Made by a program: the position numbers and the translations under genes
Part shown: piece after piece, positions 1-6,749 of the stretch
Position numbering within the stretch: the stretch's first letter is position 1
Layout of the letters: the number at the start of each line of letters is the position of its first letter
Notes under the pieces: generated by a model
Told to the model about the DNA's origin: nothing
Seen by the model: only the letters and a program-made list of their open reading frames with translations
Database searches by the model: none
Assembly: GCA_013202615.1 (NCBI GenBank)
Contig: JABMRL010000223.1
Coordinates: 1 to 9,643 of the forward strand
Length of the DNA: 9,643 nucleotides
Reading direction: 5' to 3'
Source of the DNA: Dehalococcoidia bacterium
GTDB taxonomy: Bacteria > Chloroflexota > Dehalococcoidia > Dehalococcoidales > RBG-16-60-22

Positions 1-2
1 TG

Positions 3-1010
3 AACGATTACTTTGATACTGTGACGCGGATAAAAACCCTGAAATCCGAAATAGAGGCTATAAAAGCAGGCAGCAAGACGGGTGAACTGGCCTCACTTGA
101 AGCCGAACTGACCGAGCTGCAACAGAAAAGAGATTCACTGGCGGCCGCGGCGGAAAAAGTAATTACCAGACAGATGAAGGATATCCTTTCGCAGCAGGCT
201 ATTTACAACCCACTCGATAAATACGTGAGGTTGAAAGTTAATTTCCCGCCGCTGGATTTCAAGCTGGAGAAACCGCCCCACCTGCTGGTTATTTCTCCAC
301 GGGAAAAAATAGAAAGCATGCGGGAAATTGTGCTCCAGCAGGAGATAACGACTGAAGAAATGGAGCAGATTGAGAGAGAGGTCGATAAACTGGGCGTGTC
401 TTCAATCGTGGTGAAGCTCGGTGGATTCGGGGGGACTTACCCGGCATTCGTTACCAATGAGGCGAGCCTGCGTTTTACCGTTGACGCGGCGGCAGAAGAA
501 TGGCTGCACCAGTACCTGTTCTTCCAGCCTCTGGGATTTCGCTACGCGATGGACGTGCTGGGGGTGAAGCGCAACTATGAGATTGCCACCATGAATGAAA
601 CCGTGGCCAGTATGGCCGGCAAGGAAATCGGCGAGAGGGTGGTGGAAAATTATTATCCGGATTTGAGCGCTGATAAGAAACAGGACAAAAAGTCGGGGTT
701 TGATTTCGATAATGAGATGCGCGTGATAAGGAGAGCGGTGGATGAATATCTGGCTCAGGGTGAAGTGGAGCGGGCGGAGGAGTTCATGGAAGAGAAGCGA
801 CAGTATCTCGTATCAAAGGGGTACCATATCCGAAAGCTGAACCAGGCCTACTTTGCTTTTCATGGCGCCTATGCTGACCGACCGACTTCTATCAGCCCAA
901 TCGGGGGCGAAATAGAGAGGCTGAGGGAACAGAGTGCGTCATTGAAAGATTTTCTCATGACAGTATCATCCATGACCAGCCGGGAAGACTTGCTGGAAAG
1001 CCTGAAATAA
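3..1010 (+). CDS. Hypothetical protein with coiled coil and degenerate HExxH-like metallopeptidase core (5' partial)
   Basis: The reading frame is open to the left edge, and a possible GTG start at 21 has no Shine-Dalgarno sequence in front of it, so the gene most likely begins outside the window. Numbering from that GTG, residues 1-45 are a charged, Leu/Glu-rich coiled coil. Residues 155-170 form a helix with EEWLH (159-163), resembling the HEWxH zinc helix of gluzincin peptidases but with Glu for the first His. It is followed by MNETVASMAGKEIG (191-204), placed where gluzincins carry their third ligand Glu, and NQAYFAFHGAYADRP (274-288), which recalls the C-terminal motif of the putative-aminopeptidase family (PF10023). 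I do not recognise a named family. A membrane-anchored, peptidase-related protein, active or inactive, is inference. The gene ends in TAA and is followed 58 bases later by the methyltransferase gene in the same direction. Confidence 0.7.
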   Translation, partial: NDYFDTVTRIKTLKSEIEAIKAGSKTGELASLEAELTELQQKRDSLAAAAEKVITRQMKDILSQQAIYNPLDKYVRLKVNFPPLDFKLEKPPHLLVISPREKIESMREIVLQQEITTEEMEQIEREVDKLGVSSIVVKLGGFGGTYPAFVTNEASLRFTVDAAAEEWLHQYLFFQPLGFRYAMDVLGVKRNYEIATMNETVASMAGKEIGERVVENYYPDLSADKKQDKKSGFDFDNEMRVIRRAVDEYLAQGEVERAEEFMEEKRQYLVSKGYHIRKLNQAYFAFHGAYADRPTSISPIGGEIERLREQSASLKDFLMTVSSMTSREDLLESLK

Positions 1011-1018
1011 TATATTTA

Positions 1019-1027
1019 TGGTATACT
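1019..1027 (+). promoter_or_regulatory. Possible extended -10 promoter of the methyltransferase gene
   Basis: TGG followed by TATACT (-10 at 1022-1027) fits an extended -10 element. It would start transcription near 1034, about 35 bases before the ATG. No convincing -35 is seen at the normal distance; TTGCTG at 990-995 is too far upstream. Confidence 0.35.
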
Positions 1028-1068
1028 GAAGGCGCAATGTTTGAGCTTGTCCAAGAGGAAAATTCAGC

Positions 1069-1578
1069 ATGCCGGAAACATTTTTCGTAAGCCGCTATAA
1101 AAGCCCGCTTGGAACCTATCTCATCGCCAGCTCTTCAAGCGGTGTCGTTTGTGTCAAGACTGAGTCTCGAATGACCGTATTAATGGCGCGATGGCGACGG
1201 AAAGGCATAAAAGCCAGGGATGCCGGCGGTCAGAATGACGGCATAATGGCCGAGCTCGATGCTTATTTTGCCGGTGATTTGCGCGAGTTCAGTATTCCCC
1301 TTGACCTTCGTGGCACTGAATTCCAGCGTCGGGTCTGGGAACTCCTCCTGCCTGTACCGTATGGCGAGACCAGGTCATACGGCCAGATAGCCAATGCCTT
1401 GGGCCGACCCAAGGCCAGCCGCGCTGTGGGGCAGGCCATCGGCACCAATCCGGTGGCGATTATCGTGCCCTGCCATCGTGTTATCGGTGTCAGCGGCGGG
1501 CTGGTGGGGTATGGCGGCGGGCTGCACCGAAAGCAGGCGCTCCTCGAGCTGGAGGCCGGACACCCCGGTAAACGCTGA
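1069..1578 (+). CDS. ogt: Methylated-DNA--[protein]-cysteine S-methyltransferase (Ogt/MGMT type)
   Basis: A suicide DNA repair protein that moves the alkyl group from O6-alkylguanine (and O4-alkylthymine) to its own cysteine. The active-site motif IVPCHRVIG is at 132-140 with acceptor Cys135. FQRRVW (85-90) and YGETRSYGQIA (98-108) mark the DNA-binding helix-turn-helix domain. ARAVGQA-type sequence follows as SRAVGQAIGTNP (117-128) with the conserved Asn127, and the C-terminal GLVGYGGGLHRKQALLELE matches the family end. At 169 residues it has the normal length of an Ogt-type protein with a short N-terminal domain and no Ada regulatory half. The ATG is supported by the purine-rich AAGAGGA at 1053-1059. 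Its stop lies 15 bases from the stop of the convergent ThDP enzyme gene, with no hairpin between them. The family assignment is very secure; ogt versus other MGMT names is a naming choice. Confidence 0.95.
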   Translation: MPETFFVSRYKSPLGTYLIASSSSGVVCVKTESRMTVLMARWRRKGIKARDAGGQNDGIMAELDAYFAGDLREFSIPLDLRGTEFQRRVWELLLPVPYGETRSYGQIANALGRPKASRAVGQAIGTNPVAIIVPCHRVIGVSGGLVGYGGGLHRKQALLELEAGHPGKR

Positions 1579-1593
1579 CTTCCCCCTGCGAAT

Positions 1594-3228
1594 TTAAAGC
1601 AAGGAAAACGTTATCTCTTCACCGGTGATAAACTCAAGCAGTGCCGGGCGCTCTTCTTCCATGTTAGCTTTGACCGCCCTCCGGAAGGCCGGGGCAATAT
1701 CCGCAGGCTTTTCCACCCTCTCGCCATAACCGCACATAGCACGCCCCATATCGGCATAGTTGCCGCTAAGGTCTCGGCAGCCGTACAGCTCCTGTGAGAC
1801 AGGCATGGCATGCGTCTCAATGGCCATGGTTGAGTTATTCAGCACGACGGTGATAATCGGTATTTTGTTCCGCGCTGCGGTCTCAAAATCTGTTCCCACC
1901 ATGCCGAAGGCGGCATCGCCCATGAAGTTGATAGACACCTTGTCCGGCTTGGCCAGCTTGGCGCCCATGGCGAGGCCAAGGCCAGTGCCCAGTCCGTGTG
2001 ACTTACCCCAACCAAGATAGCTGCGGGGAACGGTCGCCGGGTAAAATGGCACCAGCTGGTCGCGGGGACTGCCGGCGTCATGCGTAACGATGGCATCTTT
2101 CGGGTCGATGGTGTGCATGAGCTCCCATATGACCCGGTATGCGTTGAGGGGCACTTCATCCGAGGTGAGCTTGGCTAGCCATCCTTTCATCCACTCTTCT
2201 TTTATCTTTTTAATTTCGTGTGCCACTTTGCCATCGCCTTTTTGCCCCTGCTTGCCCAGGCGCTCTTTCATTGCCTCGATGAATTGCCGGAGCACCAGTT
2301 TGGCATCGCCAATGATAGGATAGTCAGCAAAATAATTTTTATTGACATCATCGGCATCTGCGGTGGCGTGAATAATCGTCTTTCCCGCTGGTATCTTGGC
2401 CGACATGAAGTGGCGGGAAAAGCTGCAGCCGATGCCTAATATCACATCGCTCTGGTCCAAGAAATGGCGCACCGGTTTGGTCATAACACGGGCACCTGTT
2501 CCCAGAGAGAGCGGGTGGTTTTCCGGAAAGGCGCTCTTCGCCAGCAGTGTGGTCATCACCGGTGCCTGCATTAGCTCGGCAAGCTCTATGAGTTCGTCCC
2601 AGGCTTCAGCGTAAAGCACTCCCTGGCCAGCGTGAATAATCGGGCAGCGAGCCTCTGCCAGCACCCGGGCGGCTTCATCGATATCATGCGGGTCGCCGGC
2701 GGCGCGGGATGACTGGACCGGGCGATAGTCGAAGGGCTCTATTTCCTGCTCGGCGACATCAGCAGGTATTTCCAGCATTACCGGACCCGGCTTGCCCATG
2801 CGCACCATAGAGATAGCACGCCGCATGGCCTCCGGTATCTGTTCGGCCAGATTGACCTGCTCTATCCATTTTGTTACCCCTTCGTAGCTGCGGATGGAAT
2901 TGAAGTAGGGTTTTACCCAGGAGTTGTCTCGGGCGTGACCCAGCGGCAGCAGGAGCATCGGTACCGAATCGGAGTAAGCCGTAGCCACTCCTGAGAAGGC
3001 ATTTTCCGCTCCCGGCCCATACTGCATGGCAAAGACACCGAGACGTTTCCCGTTAGTGACGCGGCTGTACCCGTCAGCGATGCCCACGCCAACACGCTCC
3101 TGCCGGCAGACGACGGGGCGCACCCCGACTTGAGCGGAGGAATCAATGATGGCCGTAGTGGGGAAGCAGCTGAGAAACTCAGCCCCCTCACGTTTGAGAA
3201 TCTCGGCGATGGCGTCAGTAACCTTCAC
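1594..3228 (-). CDS. Thiamine-diphosphate-dependent enzyme of the acetolactate synthase / decarboxylase superfamily
   Basis: A 544-residue protein with the full three-domain ThDP layout: Pyr domain (about 1-170) with the activating glutamate Glu44 in CRQERVGVGIADGYSR, a central domain (about 185-320), and a PP domain (about 360-544). The ThDP/Mg motif is GDAAFGMVG (437-445) closing with NN (464-465). Its third position is Ala rather than the usual Gly, and the motif looks like that of oxalyl-CoA decarboxylase / 2-hydroxyacyl-CoA lyase (GDSAFGFSG). LGWGKSHGLGTGLGLAMGAK (405-424) is the typical stretch before it. It could decarboxylate a 2-oxo acid, cleave a 2-hydroxyacyl-CoA, or join aldehydes; the substrate cannot be assigned. 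No regulatory small subunit (ilvN) is adjacent, so biosynthetic acetolactate synthase is unlikely. The GTG start is fixed by a strong GGAGGT eight bases upstream (3237-3242). It is divergent from etfB, which hints at shared regulation. Confidence 0.9.
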   Translation of the reverse strand: MKVTDAIAEILKREGAEFLSCFPTTAIIDSSAQVGVRPVVCRQERVGVGIADGYSRVTNGKRLGVFAMQYGPGAENAFSGVATAYSDSVPMLLLPLGHARDNSWVKPYFNSIRSYEGVTKWIEQVNLAEQIPEAMRRAISMVRMGKPGPVMLEIPADVAEQEIEPFDYRPVQSSRAAGDPHDIDEAARVLAEARCPIIHAGQGVLYAEAWDELIELAELMQAPVMTTLLAKSAFPENHPLSLGTGARVMTKPVRHFLDQSDVILGIGCSFSRHFMSAKIPAGKTIIHATADADDVNKNYFADYPIIGDAKLVLRQFIEAMKERLGKQGQKGDGKVAHEIKKIKEEWMKGWLAKLTSDEVPLNAYRVIWELMHTIDPKDAIVTHDAGSPRDQLVPFYPATVPRSYLGWGKSHGLGTGLGLAMGAKLAKPDKVSINFMGDAAFGMVGTDFETAARNKIPIITVVLNNSTMAIETHAMPVSQELYGCRDLSGNYADMGRAMCGYGERVEKPADIAPAFRRAVKANMEEERPALLEFITGEEITFSLL

Positions 3229-3236
3229 GATAAACT

Positions 3237-3242
3237 ACCTCC
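3237..3242 (-). promoter_or_regulatory. Strong Shine-Dalgarno site deciding the GTG start of the ThDP enzyme
   Basis: On the minus strand GGAGGT lies eight bases before GTG at 3228. No ATG in this frame has comparable support, and the protein begins right at the conserved first helix of the family (MKVTDAIAEILKREG). Confidence 0.75.
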
Positions 3243-3338
3243 ATATAAAAATAAAGTAGCGTTTCTGGAGAGAGAAGCCAGACAACACAGCGGCTATTTT
3301 GCTCAGTTCTGTCCGTCTCTGATGCTTTCGCTCGTATG

Positions 3339-3347
3339 ATTGTACCA
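3339..3347 (-). promoter_or_regulatory. Possible extended -10 promoter of the ThDP enzyme gene
   Basis: Read on the minus strand, TGG precedes TACAAT (-10 at 3339-3344), an extended -10. A TTTATT sits 18 bases upstream of the -10, and a better -35-like TTGACG (3370-3375) lies at a non-standard 25 bases. Transcription would start about 100 bases before the GTG, leaving a leader with no clear riboswitch or attenuator structure. Confidence 0.35.
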
Positions 3348-3444
3348 TATGAATGCGCTGGCAATAAAGCGTCAATTCTTCGGCTGATGTATTTCTGCCG
3401 GTTGCTGATTCGAAGAGAGCGGCACAATTGCTCAGATGATGTCG

Positions 3445-3450
3445 TATAAT
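3445..3450 (+). promoter_or_regulatory. Possible -10 element of the etfB operon
   Basis: A consensus TATAAT lies 51 bases before the etfB start. No good -35 is seen 16-18 bases upstream, and TTGCTC at 3428-3433 is only 11 bases away. An activator-dependent promoter would fit, but a chance match is possible. Confidence 0.4.
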
Positions 3451-3487
3451 GTAATATCACAACTACAGGGGGGGGATAAATCCTTAC

Positions 3488-3492
3488 GGGAG
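3488..3492 (+). promoter_or_regulatory. Shine-Dalgarno site supporting the TTG start of etfB
   Basis: GGGAG lies eight bases before TTG at 3501. Starting there gives MVIIVLVKYVPD, the canonical first beta strand of EtfB. The later in-frame ATG (residue 13) would cut this strand off, so the rare TTG start is preferred. Confidence 0.65.
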
Positions 3493-3500
3493 AATAGCTC

Positions 3501-4316
3501 TTGGTAATTATCGTCCTGGTAAAATACGTGCCGGACATGTCCAGGGTACGGTTCGATGTTGACCGTGGAAGAGTAGACCGCAGTTCAGCTGACCTCGAAA
3601 TAAATCCGTTTGACCTTAACGCTCTTGAAGCTGCCGTTTGCATCAAAGAGGAGCTGGGGGGGCAAATTTTTGTTTTGAGCATGGGCCCCCGGCGCACGGA
3701 ATCGGCGCTCAAAGACACCCTTGCCAGAGGCGCAGATGACGCATTCCTGCTGGAAGACAGGAAATTTGCCGGAGCTGATACTCTGGCCACATCATACACA
3801 ATTGCAAGCGCAGTCAGGCAGCTGGGTCATTTCGACCTCATTCTGTGCGGGGAAAAGACGGTTGATGGGGATACCGGCCAGGTTGGCCCTGAGGTTGCGG
3901 AGCACCTGGACATACCACACATAGCCTGTGCCTACGAGCTAAATGTTACCCGTGAGAATGTAACTGCTACCTGCGATATCGGCATGGAACGCTGCACTTT
4001 CAAAACTTCCTTCCCGGCATTGATTACGGTAACCAAGGATATAAATATTCCCAGGTTGCCGACGTTCCGGGATAGAGCCAGAGCGAGGCAAATGGCAGTA
4101 CAGATGATGGGCGCTGCCGTACTCTCCGGAAACGCTGACGTGACGCGATTTGGCGTACAGGGCTCACCGACAAAGGTCTATAAGGTTATAGTCCCTTCAG
4201 GTGAAGGGAGGAAAGGCAAAATCTTCCGGCAGGCGTCTGATGAGGCCGTAAATGAGGTATCAGAGCGCATTTGCCATCTGGTGAGTCCGAACAATGGTGC
4301 TGGTGATATATCATGA
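3501..4316 (+). CDS. etfB: Electron transfer flavoprotein subunit beta (EtfB/FixA family)
   Basis: The small subunit of an electron transfer flavoprotein, a soluble FAD-containing carrier that takes electrons from flavin dehydrogenases. The N-terminal VLVKYVPD (5-12) and NPFDLNALEAAVCIKE (35-50) are family hallmarks. The nucleotide-binding motif GEKTVDGDTGQVGPEVAEHL lies at 117-136, preceded by GADTLATSYTIASAV (91-105). The C-terminal part (about 185-265) is the arm that wraps around EtfA. Length (271) is slightly above the usual 255-265. Translation probably starts at TTG. The stop overlaps the etfA start by four bases (ATGA), so the two subunits are translationally coupled and made in equal amounts. 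Whether the beta-site nucleotide is AMP (ordinary Etf) or FAD (bifurcating Etf) cannot be decided by eye. Confidence 0.96.
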   Translation: MVIIVLVKYVPDMSRVRFDVDRGRVDRSSADLEINPFDLNALEAAVCIKEELGGQIFVLSMGPRRTESALKDTLARGADDAFLLEDRKFAGADTLATSYTIASAVRQLGHFDLILCGEKTVDGDTGQVGPEVAEHLDIPHIACAYELNVTRENVTATCDIGMERCTFKTSFPALITVTKDINIPRLPTFRDRARARQMAVQMMGAAVLSGNADVTRFGVQGSPTKVYKVIVPSGEGRKGKIFRQASDEAVNEVSERICHLVSPNNGAGDIS

Positions 4317-5302
4317 GTGACAACGGAGAGCTACTGGTTTTTGTCGAGCAGCGAGAAGGCGTCATTAATCCCGTATCATATGAATTGCTGGGCAAAGGCA
4401 TTGAACTGGCCGAAAAAAAACGATGCGCACTCACTGCTGTCCTGCTGGGTAACAGGGCGGAGAACCACGCCAGGGAACTCATATTTCATGGGGCAGAAAA
4501 AGTCTATCTTTTTGACCATCCGTTATTCAATGACTGCGATTTGTTGAATTACAAGCACAACGTGGTCAGGCTGGTCAAGGAGGTGCAGCCTGATATACTC
4601 CTTTTAGGGGCTACTTACTGGGGTCGCTCTCTGGGAAGCAGGGTGGCAGCCGCGCTTGGTACTGGTTTAACCGCTGACTGCACTGGCCTGGAGATTGATA
4701 AACACGGTAACCTGGTACAAATCAGGCCGGCTTTTAGTGGTAATGTTCTGGCTCATATCAAGACGCGGACAAGGCCACAGATGGCGACAGTCAGGTATAA
4801 AGTGATGCCCAGAGCCGTGCGGGATACGGACAGGAAGGGAGAAATAATCAGGAAAGCAGTTGAAATTGTACCTTCTTTGCTATCCTTCGTGCACCATAAG
4901 AAATCGGCAGACGTTAATCTGGCTGATGCTGAAATACTCGTTTCCGGAGGCTCCGGCCTGAAGAAGGCGGACGATTATTCGCTCCTTTCGGAACTGGCTG
5001 AGGTTCTTGGAGCTGCCCTGGGTTCCAGTCGGCCCCCGGTGGATAACGGCTGGATAGGGAGAGAGCATCAGGTTGGATTCAGCGGGACCACGGTGAACCC
5101 CAAAGTATACATCGCCTGTGGGATTTCCGGAAGCCCGCAGCATCTGGCCGGTATGAGGTCGTCCCAAACTATAATTGCGATTAACACAGACCCGTCAGCC
5201 CCTATCTTTCGCGTTGCGGATTATGGAATAGTCGGTGACCTCTACGAGGTGATACCGAAGTTGATGAAAAAGATAAAGGAGTACCGTTATGAGCATGGTT
5301 AG
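4313..5302 (+). CDS. etfA: Electron transfer flavoprotein subunit alpha (EtfA/FixB family)
   Basis: The large Etf subunit, which binds the electron-transferring FAD in its C-terminal domain. Residues 1-190 form the N-terminal alpha/beta domain (LLLGATYWGRSLGSRVAAAL near 96-115; TRPQMATVR 153-161). The FAD domain is complete: SGGSGL (211-216), LGAALGSSRPPVDNGW (232-247), QVGFSGTTVNPKVYIACGIS (253-272), QHLAGM (276-281), IIAINTDPSAPIF (287-299) and VADYGIVGDLYEVIP (301-315). At 329 residues it has the plain EtfA length. It lacks the N-terminal ferredoxin-like [4Fe-4S] extension of the lactate dehydrogenase-linked EtfA (LctC) of Acetobacterium, so any link to ferredoxin would need another route. 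Its 3' end overlaps the following dehydrogenase gene by 14 bases. Confidence 0.97.
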   Translation: MSDNGELLVFVEQREGVINPVSYELLGKGIELAEKKRCALTAVLLGNRAENHARELIFHGAEKVYLFDHPLFNDCDLLNYKHNVVRLVKEVQPDILLLGATYWGRSLGSRVAAALGTGLTADCTGLEIDKHGNLVQIRPAFSGNVLAHIKTRTRPQMATVRYKVMPRAVRDTDRKGEIIRKAVEIVPSLLSFVHHKKSADVNLADAEILVSGGSGLKKADDYSLLSELAEVLGAALGSSRPPVDNGWIGREHQVGFSGTTVNPKVYIACGISGSPQHLAGMRSSQTIIAINTDPSAPIFRVADYGIVGDLYEVIPKLMKKIKEYRYEHG

Positions 5303-6659
5303 TGATTTGGCGGCCATTGTAGGAGAAGACTGGGTAATAACGGCCAGAGAACAGACGGCGCGATATCTCGCCGATGAAACGGCGGATGCCGTCCGTCCCA
5401 GGCCAGCCGAAAACGTGGTGCTTATCAAGCCATCAAGTGCCGAAGAAGTGGCCGAGGTCCTGAAACTGGCCAACCGTGAGAAAACTCCGGTTTTCGTAAG
5501 AGGCGGCGGCACAGGCATATGCGGCGGCGCCGTGCCGATTGCCGATGGAATACTTCTGTCGACTGAGAGGCTCGACGGGATTCTGGAAATTGATAAAGAT
5601 AACCTTATGGTCGTTGCCGGAGCGGGAGTACCGTTTGGCAACATGCTGAAAGCGGTGGAAGAGGCCGGCCTTTTCTTCCCGCCTCACCCTGGTGACGAGG
5701 GCGCACACGTTGGAGGCCTCGTCGCCTGCAACGCTGGAGGGACAAGGGCCGTAAAGTATGGCGTTATTCGTAACTTTGTGAGGGGACTCGAAGTGGTAAC
5801 CCCTACCGGCGACATAATAAACCTCGGCGGCAAGCTGCTCAAGAACAATCAGGGGTTCGACCTCATGCACCTGCTCATTAACAGTGGCGGTGCCCTGGGT
5901 GTGATAACCAAGGTGATTTTCCGGCTTTGCCCCAAATTCAATAGCAGCGGCACGCTGATAATTTCGTACGATGAACGCCATAAAGCTATTAACACCGTTC
6001 CCAAGATATTGCAGAGCGGCGTAGTCCCCCTCGCTATTGAGTATGTCGAGCGAGACGTCATTGAAATATCGGCGAAGAGGCTGAATATGGAGTGGCCGGC
6101 GAAGAAGGGCAACACCTTTTTGATTGTTATCCTGACCGGCGACAGCGAGGACGAGGTATATGCGCAGGGGGAGAAGGTATCCACTATATGCGAGGGGAAT
6201 AATGCCGTCGATATCCTGATTGCCGAAAGGCGAGAGGAGCAGGCGAATATACTGAAGATAAGAAGCGAGGTTTACTCGTCGTTGAAAAGCAATATTGCCG
6301 ATGTGCTGGATATCACGGTGCCTCCGGCAAGTATCGGCGAAATGATGGATAAGGTTGATGAAATCGCCGCCAAATTCAATATCAAGATACCAACCTATGG
6401 TCACGCGGCTGATGGAAATCTCCATCCCCATCTGCTGGCTGACTTAGTGGAGAAAGGGCTGCTCAGAGAGGTAAAAAGGCAGATATATGCGGAAGCAATC
6501 AAGATGGGTGGCGTTATCACCGGTGAGCACGGACTCGGGGTAATCAGACTTCCCGACCTTGACCTGTATCCCGACAAAAAAATGTGGGAATTGATGCGTG
6601 GAATTAAAGCGGTCTTCGACCCGAACAACATACTCAGTCCCGGGATTGGTGTATTATAG
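5289..6659 (+). CDS. FAD-linked 2-hydroxy-acid dehydrogenase (GlcD/LctD-type, FAD-oxidase family)
   Basis: A VAO/PCMH-fold flavoenzyme that oxidises a 2-hydroxy acid such as glycolate or D-lactate to the 2-oxo acid. The FAD-binding PCMH domain spans about 35-215 with FVRGGGTGICGGAVP (69-83), PPHPGDEGAHVGGLVACNAG (131-150) and KYGVIRNFVRGLEVV (156-170). The FAD-oxidase C-terminal domain (about 215-456) carries YGHAADGNLHPH (370-381), whose His residues match the metal/substrate site of the family, and GEHGLG (412-417). Length (456) fits LctD and GlcD. The ATG has AAAGGAG seven bases upstream (5275-5281) inside etfA, and the genes overlap by 14 bases. The order etfB-etfA-dehydrogenase is that of acetogen lctBCD, so EtfAB is the expected electron acceptor. 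There is no GlcF-type iron-sulfur subunit beside it. The actual substrate is not determinable here. Confidence 0.92.
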   Translation: MSMVSDLAAIVGEDWVITAREQTARYLADETADAVRPRPAENVVLIKPSSAEEVAEVLKLANREKTPVFVRGGGTGICGGAVPIADGILLSTERLDGILEIDKDNLMVVAGAGVPFGNMLKAVEEAGLFFPPHPGDEGAHVGGLVACNAGGTRAVKYGVIRNFVRGLEVVTPTGDIINLGGKLLKNNQGFDLMHLLINSGGALGVITKVIFRLCPKFNSSGTLIISYDERHKAINTVPKILQSGVVPLAIEYVERDVIEISAKRLNMEWPAKKGNTFLIVILTGDSEDEVYAQGEKVSTICEGNNAVDILIAERREEQANILKIRSEVYSSLKSNIADVLDITVPPASIGEMMDKVDEIAAKFNIKIPTYGHAADGNLHPHLLADLVEKGLLREVKRQIYAEAIKMGGVITGEHGLGVIRLPDLDLYPDKKMWELMRGIKAVFDPNNILSPGIGVL

Positions 6660-6696
6660 CCTGCGATGAGGTAACTGAGTGAGATATTAAAGCTTT

Positions 6697-6705
6697 TGAT
6701 ATAAT
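6697..6705 (+). promoter_or_regulatory. Extended -10 promoter of the ATC-hydrolase-family / panB unit
   Basis: TGA followed by a perfect TATAAT (6700-6705) makes a good extended -10. It would start transcription near 6712, about 38 bases before the ATG. The -35 region is poor, which is usual with an extended -10. The promoter suggests that this pair is transcribed apart from the etf operon, though read-through is possible because no terminator hairpin is visible at 6660-6749. Confidence 0.5.
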
Positions 6706-6749
6706 GGATAGGTGAGAAAGAACAGCAAGCCTGTCTGAAGGAGGAGATT

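Larger units (their letters stand above)
3229..3500. other. Divergent intergenic region between the ThDP enzyme and etfB
   Basis: 272 bases without a credible gene. It holds the proposed minus-strand promoter (3339-3347), the plus-strand -10 (3445-3450), a 6-base inverted repeat TCTTCG (3377-3382) / CGAAGA (3411-3416), a repeated GCTGAT (3383-3388 and 3404-3409) between those arms, and a run of eight G at 3468-3475 in the presumed etfB leader. The inverted repeat sits between the two promoters and could be a regulator site, but this is only a guess. Confidence 0.5.

Noticed and set aside
1594..3228. Glyoxylate carboligase or biosynthetic acetolactate synthase as the identity of the ThDP enzyme.
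   Set aside because: Glu44 is present whereas glyoxylate carboligase lacks it, the cofactor motif is not AHAS-like, and no regulatory subunit gene is adjacent.
3215..3799. A 194-codon minus-strand frame covering the divergent intergenic region and the start of etfB.
   Set aside because: It crosses both promoters and etfB coding sequence, is rich in Ser/Arg as shadow frames are, and shows no motif.
5433..6431. A 332-codon open frame on the minus strand opposite the FAD dehydrogenase.
   Set aside because: It lies wholly antisense to a strongly supported gene, has no Shine-Dalgarno site or recognisable domain, and its composition is that of a shadow frame.
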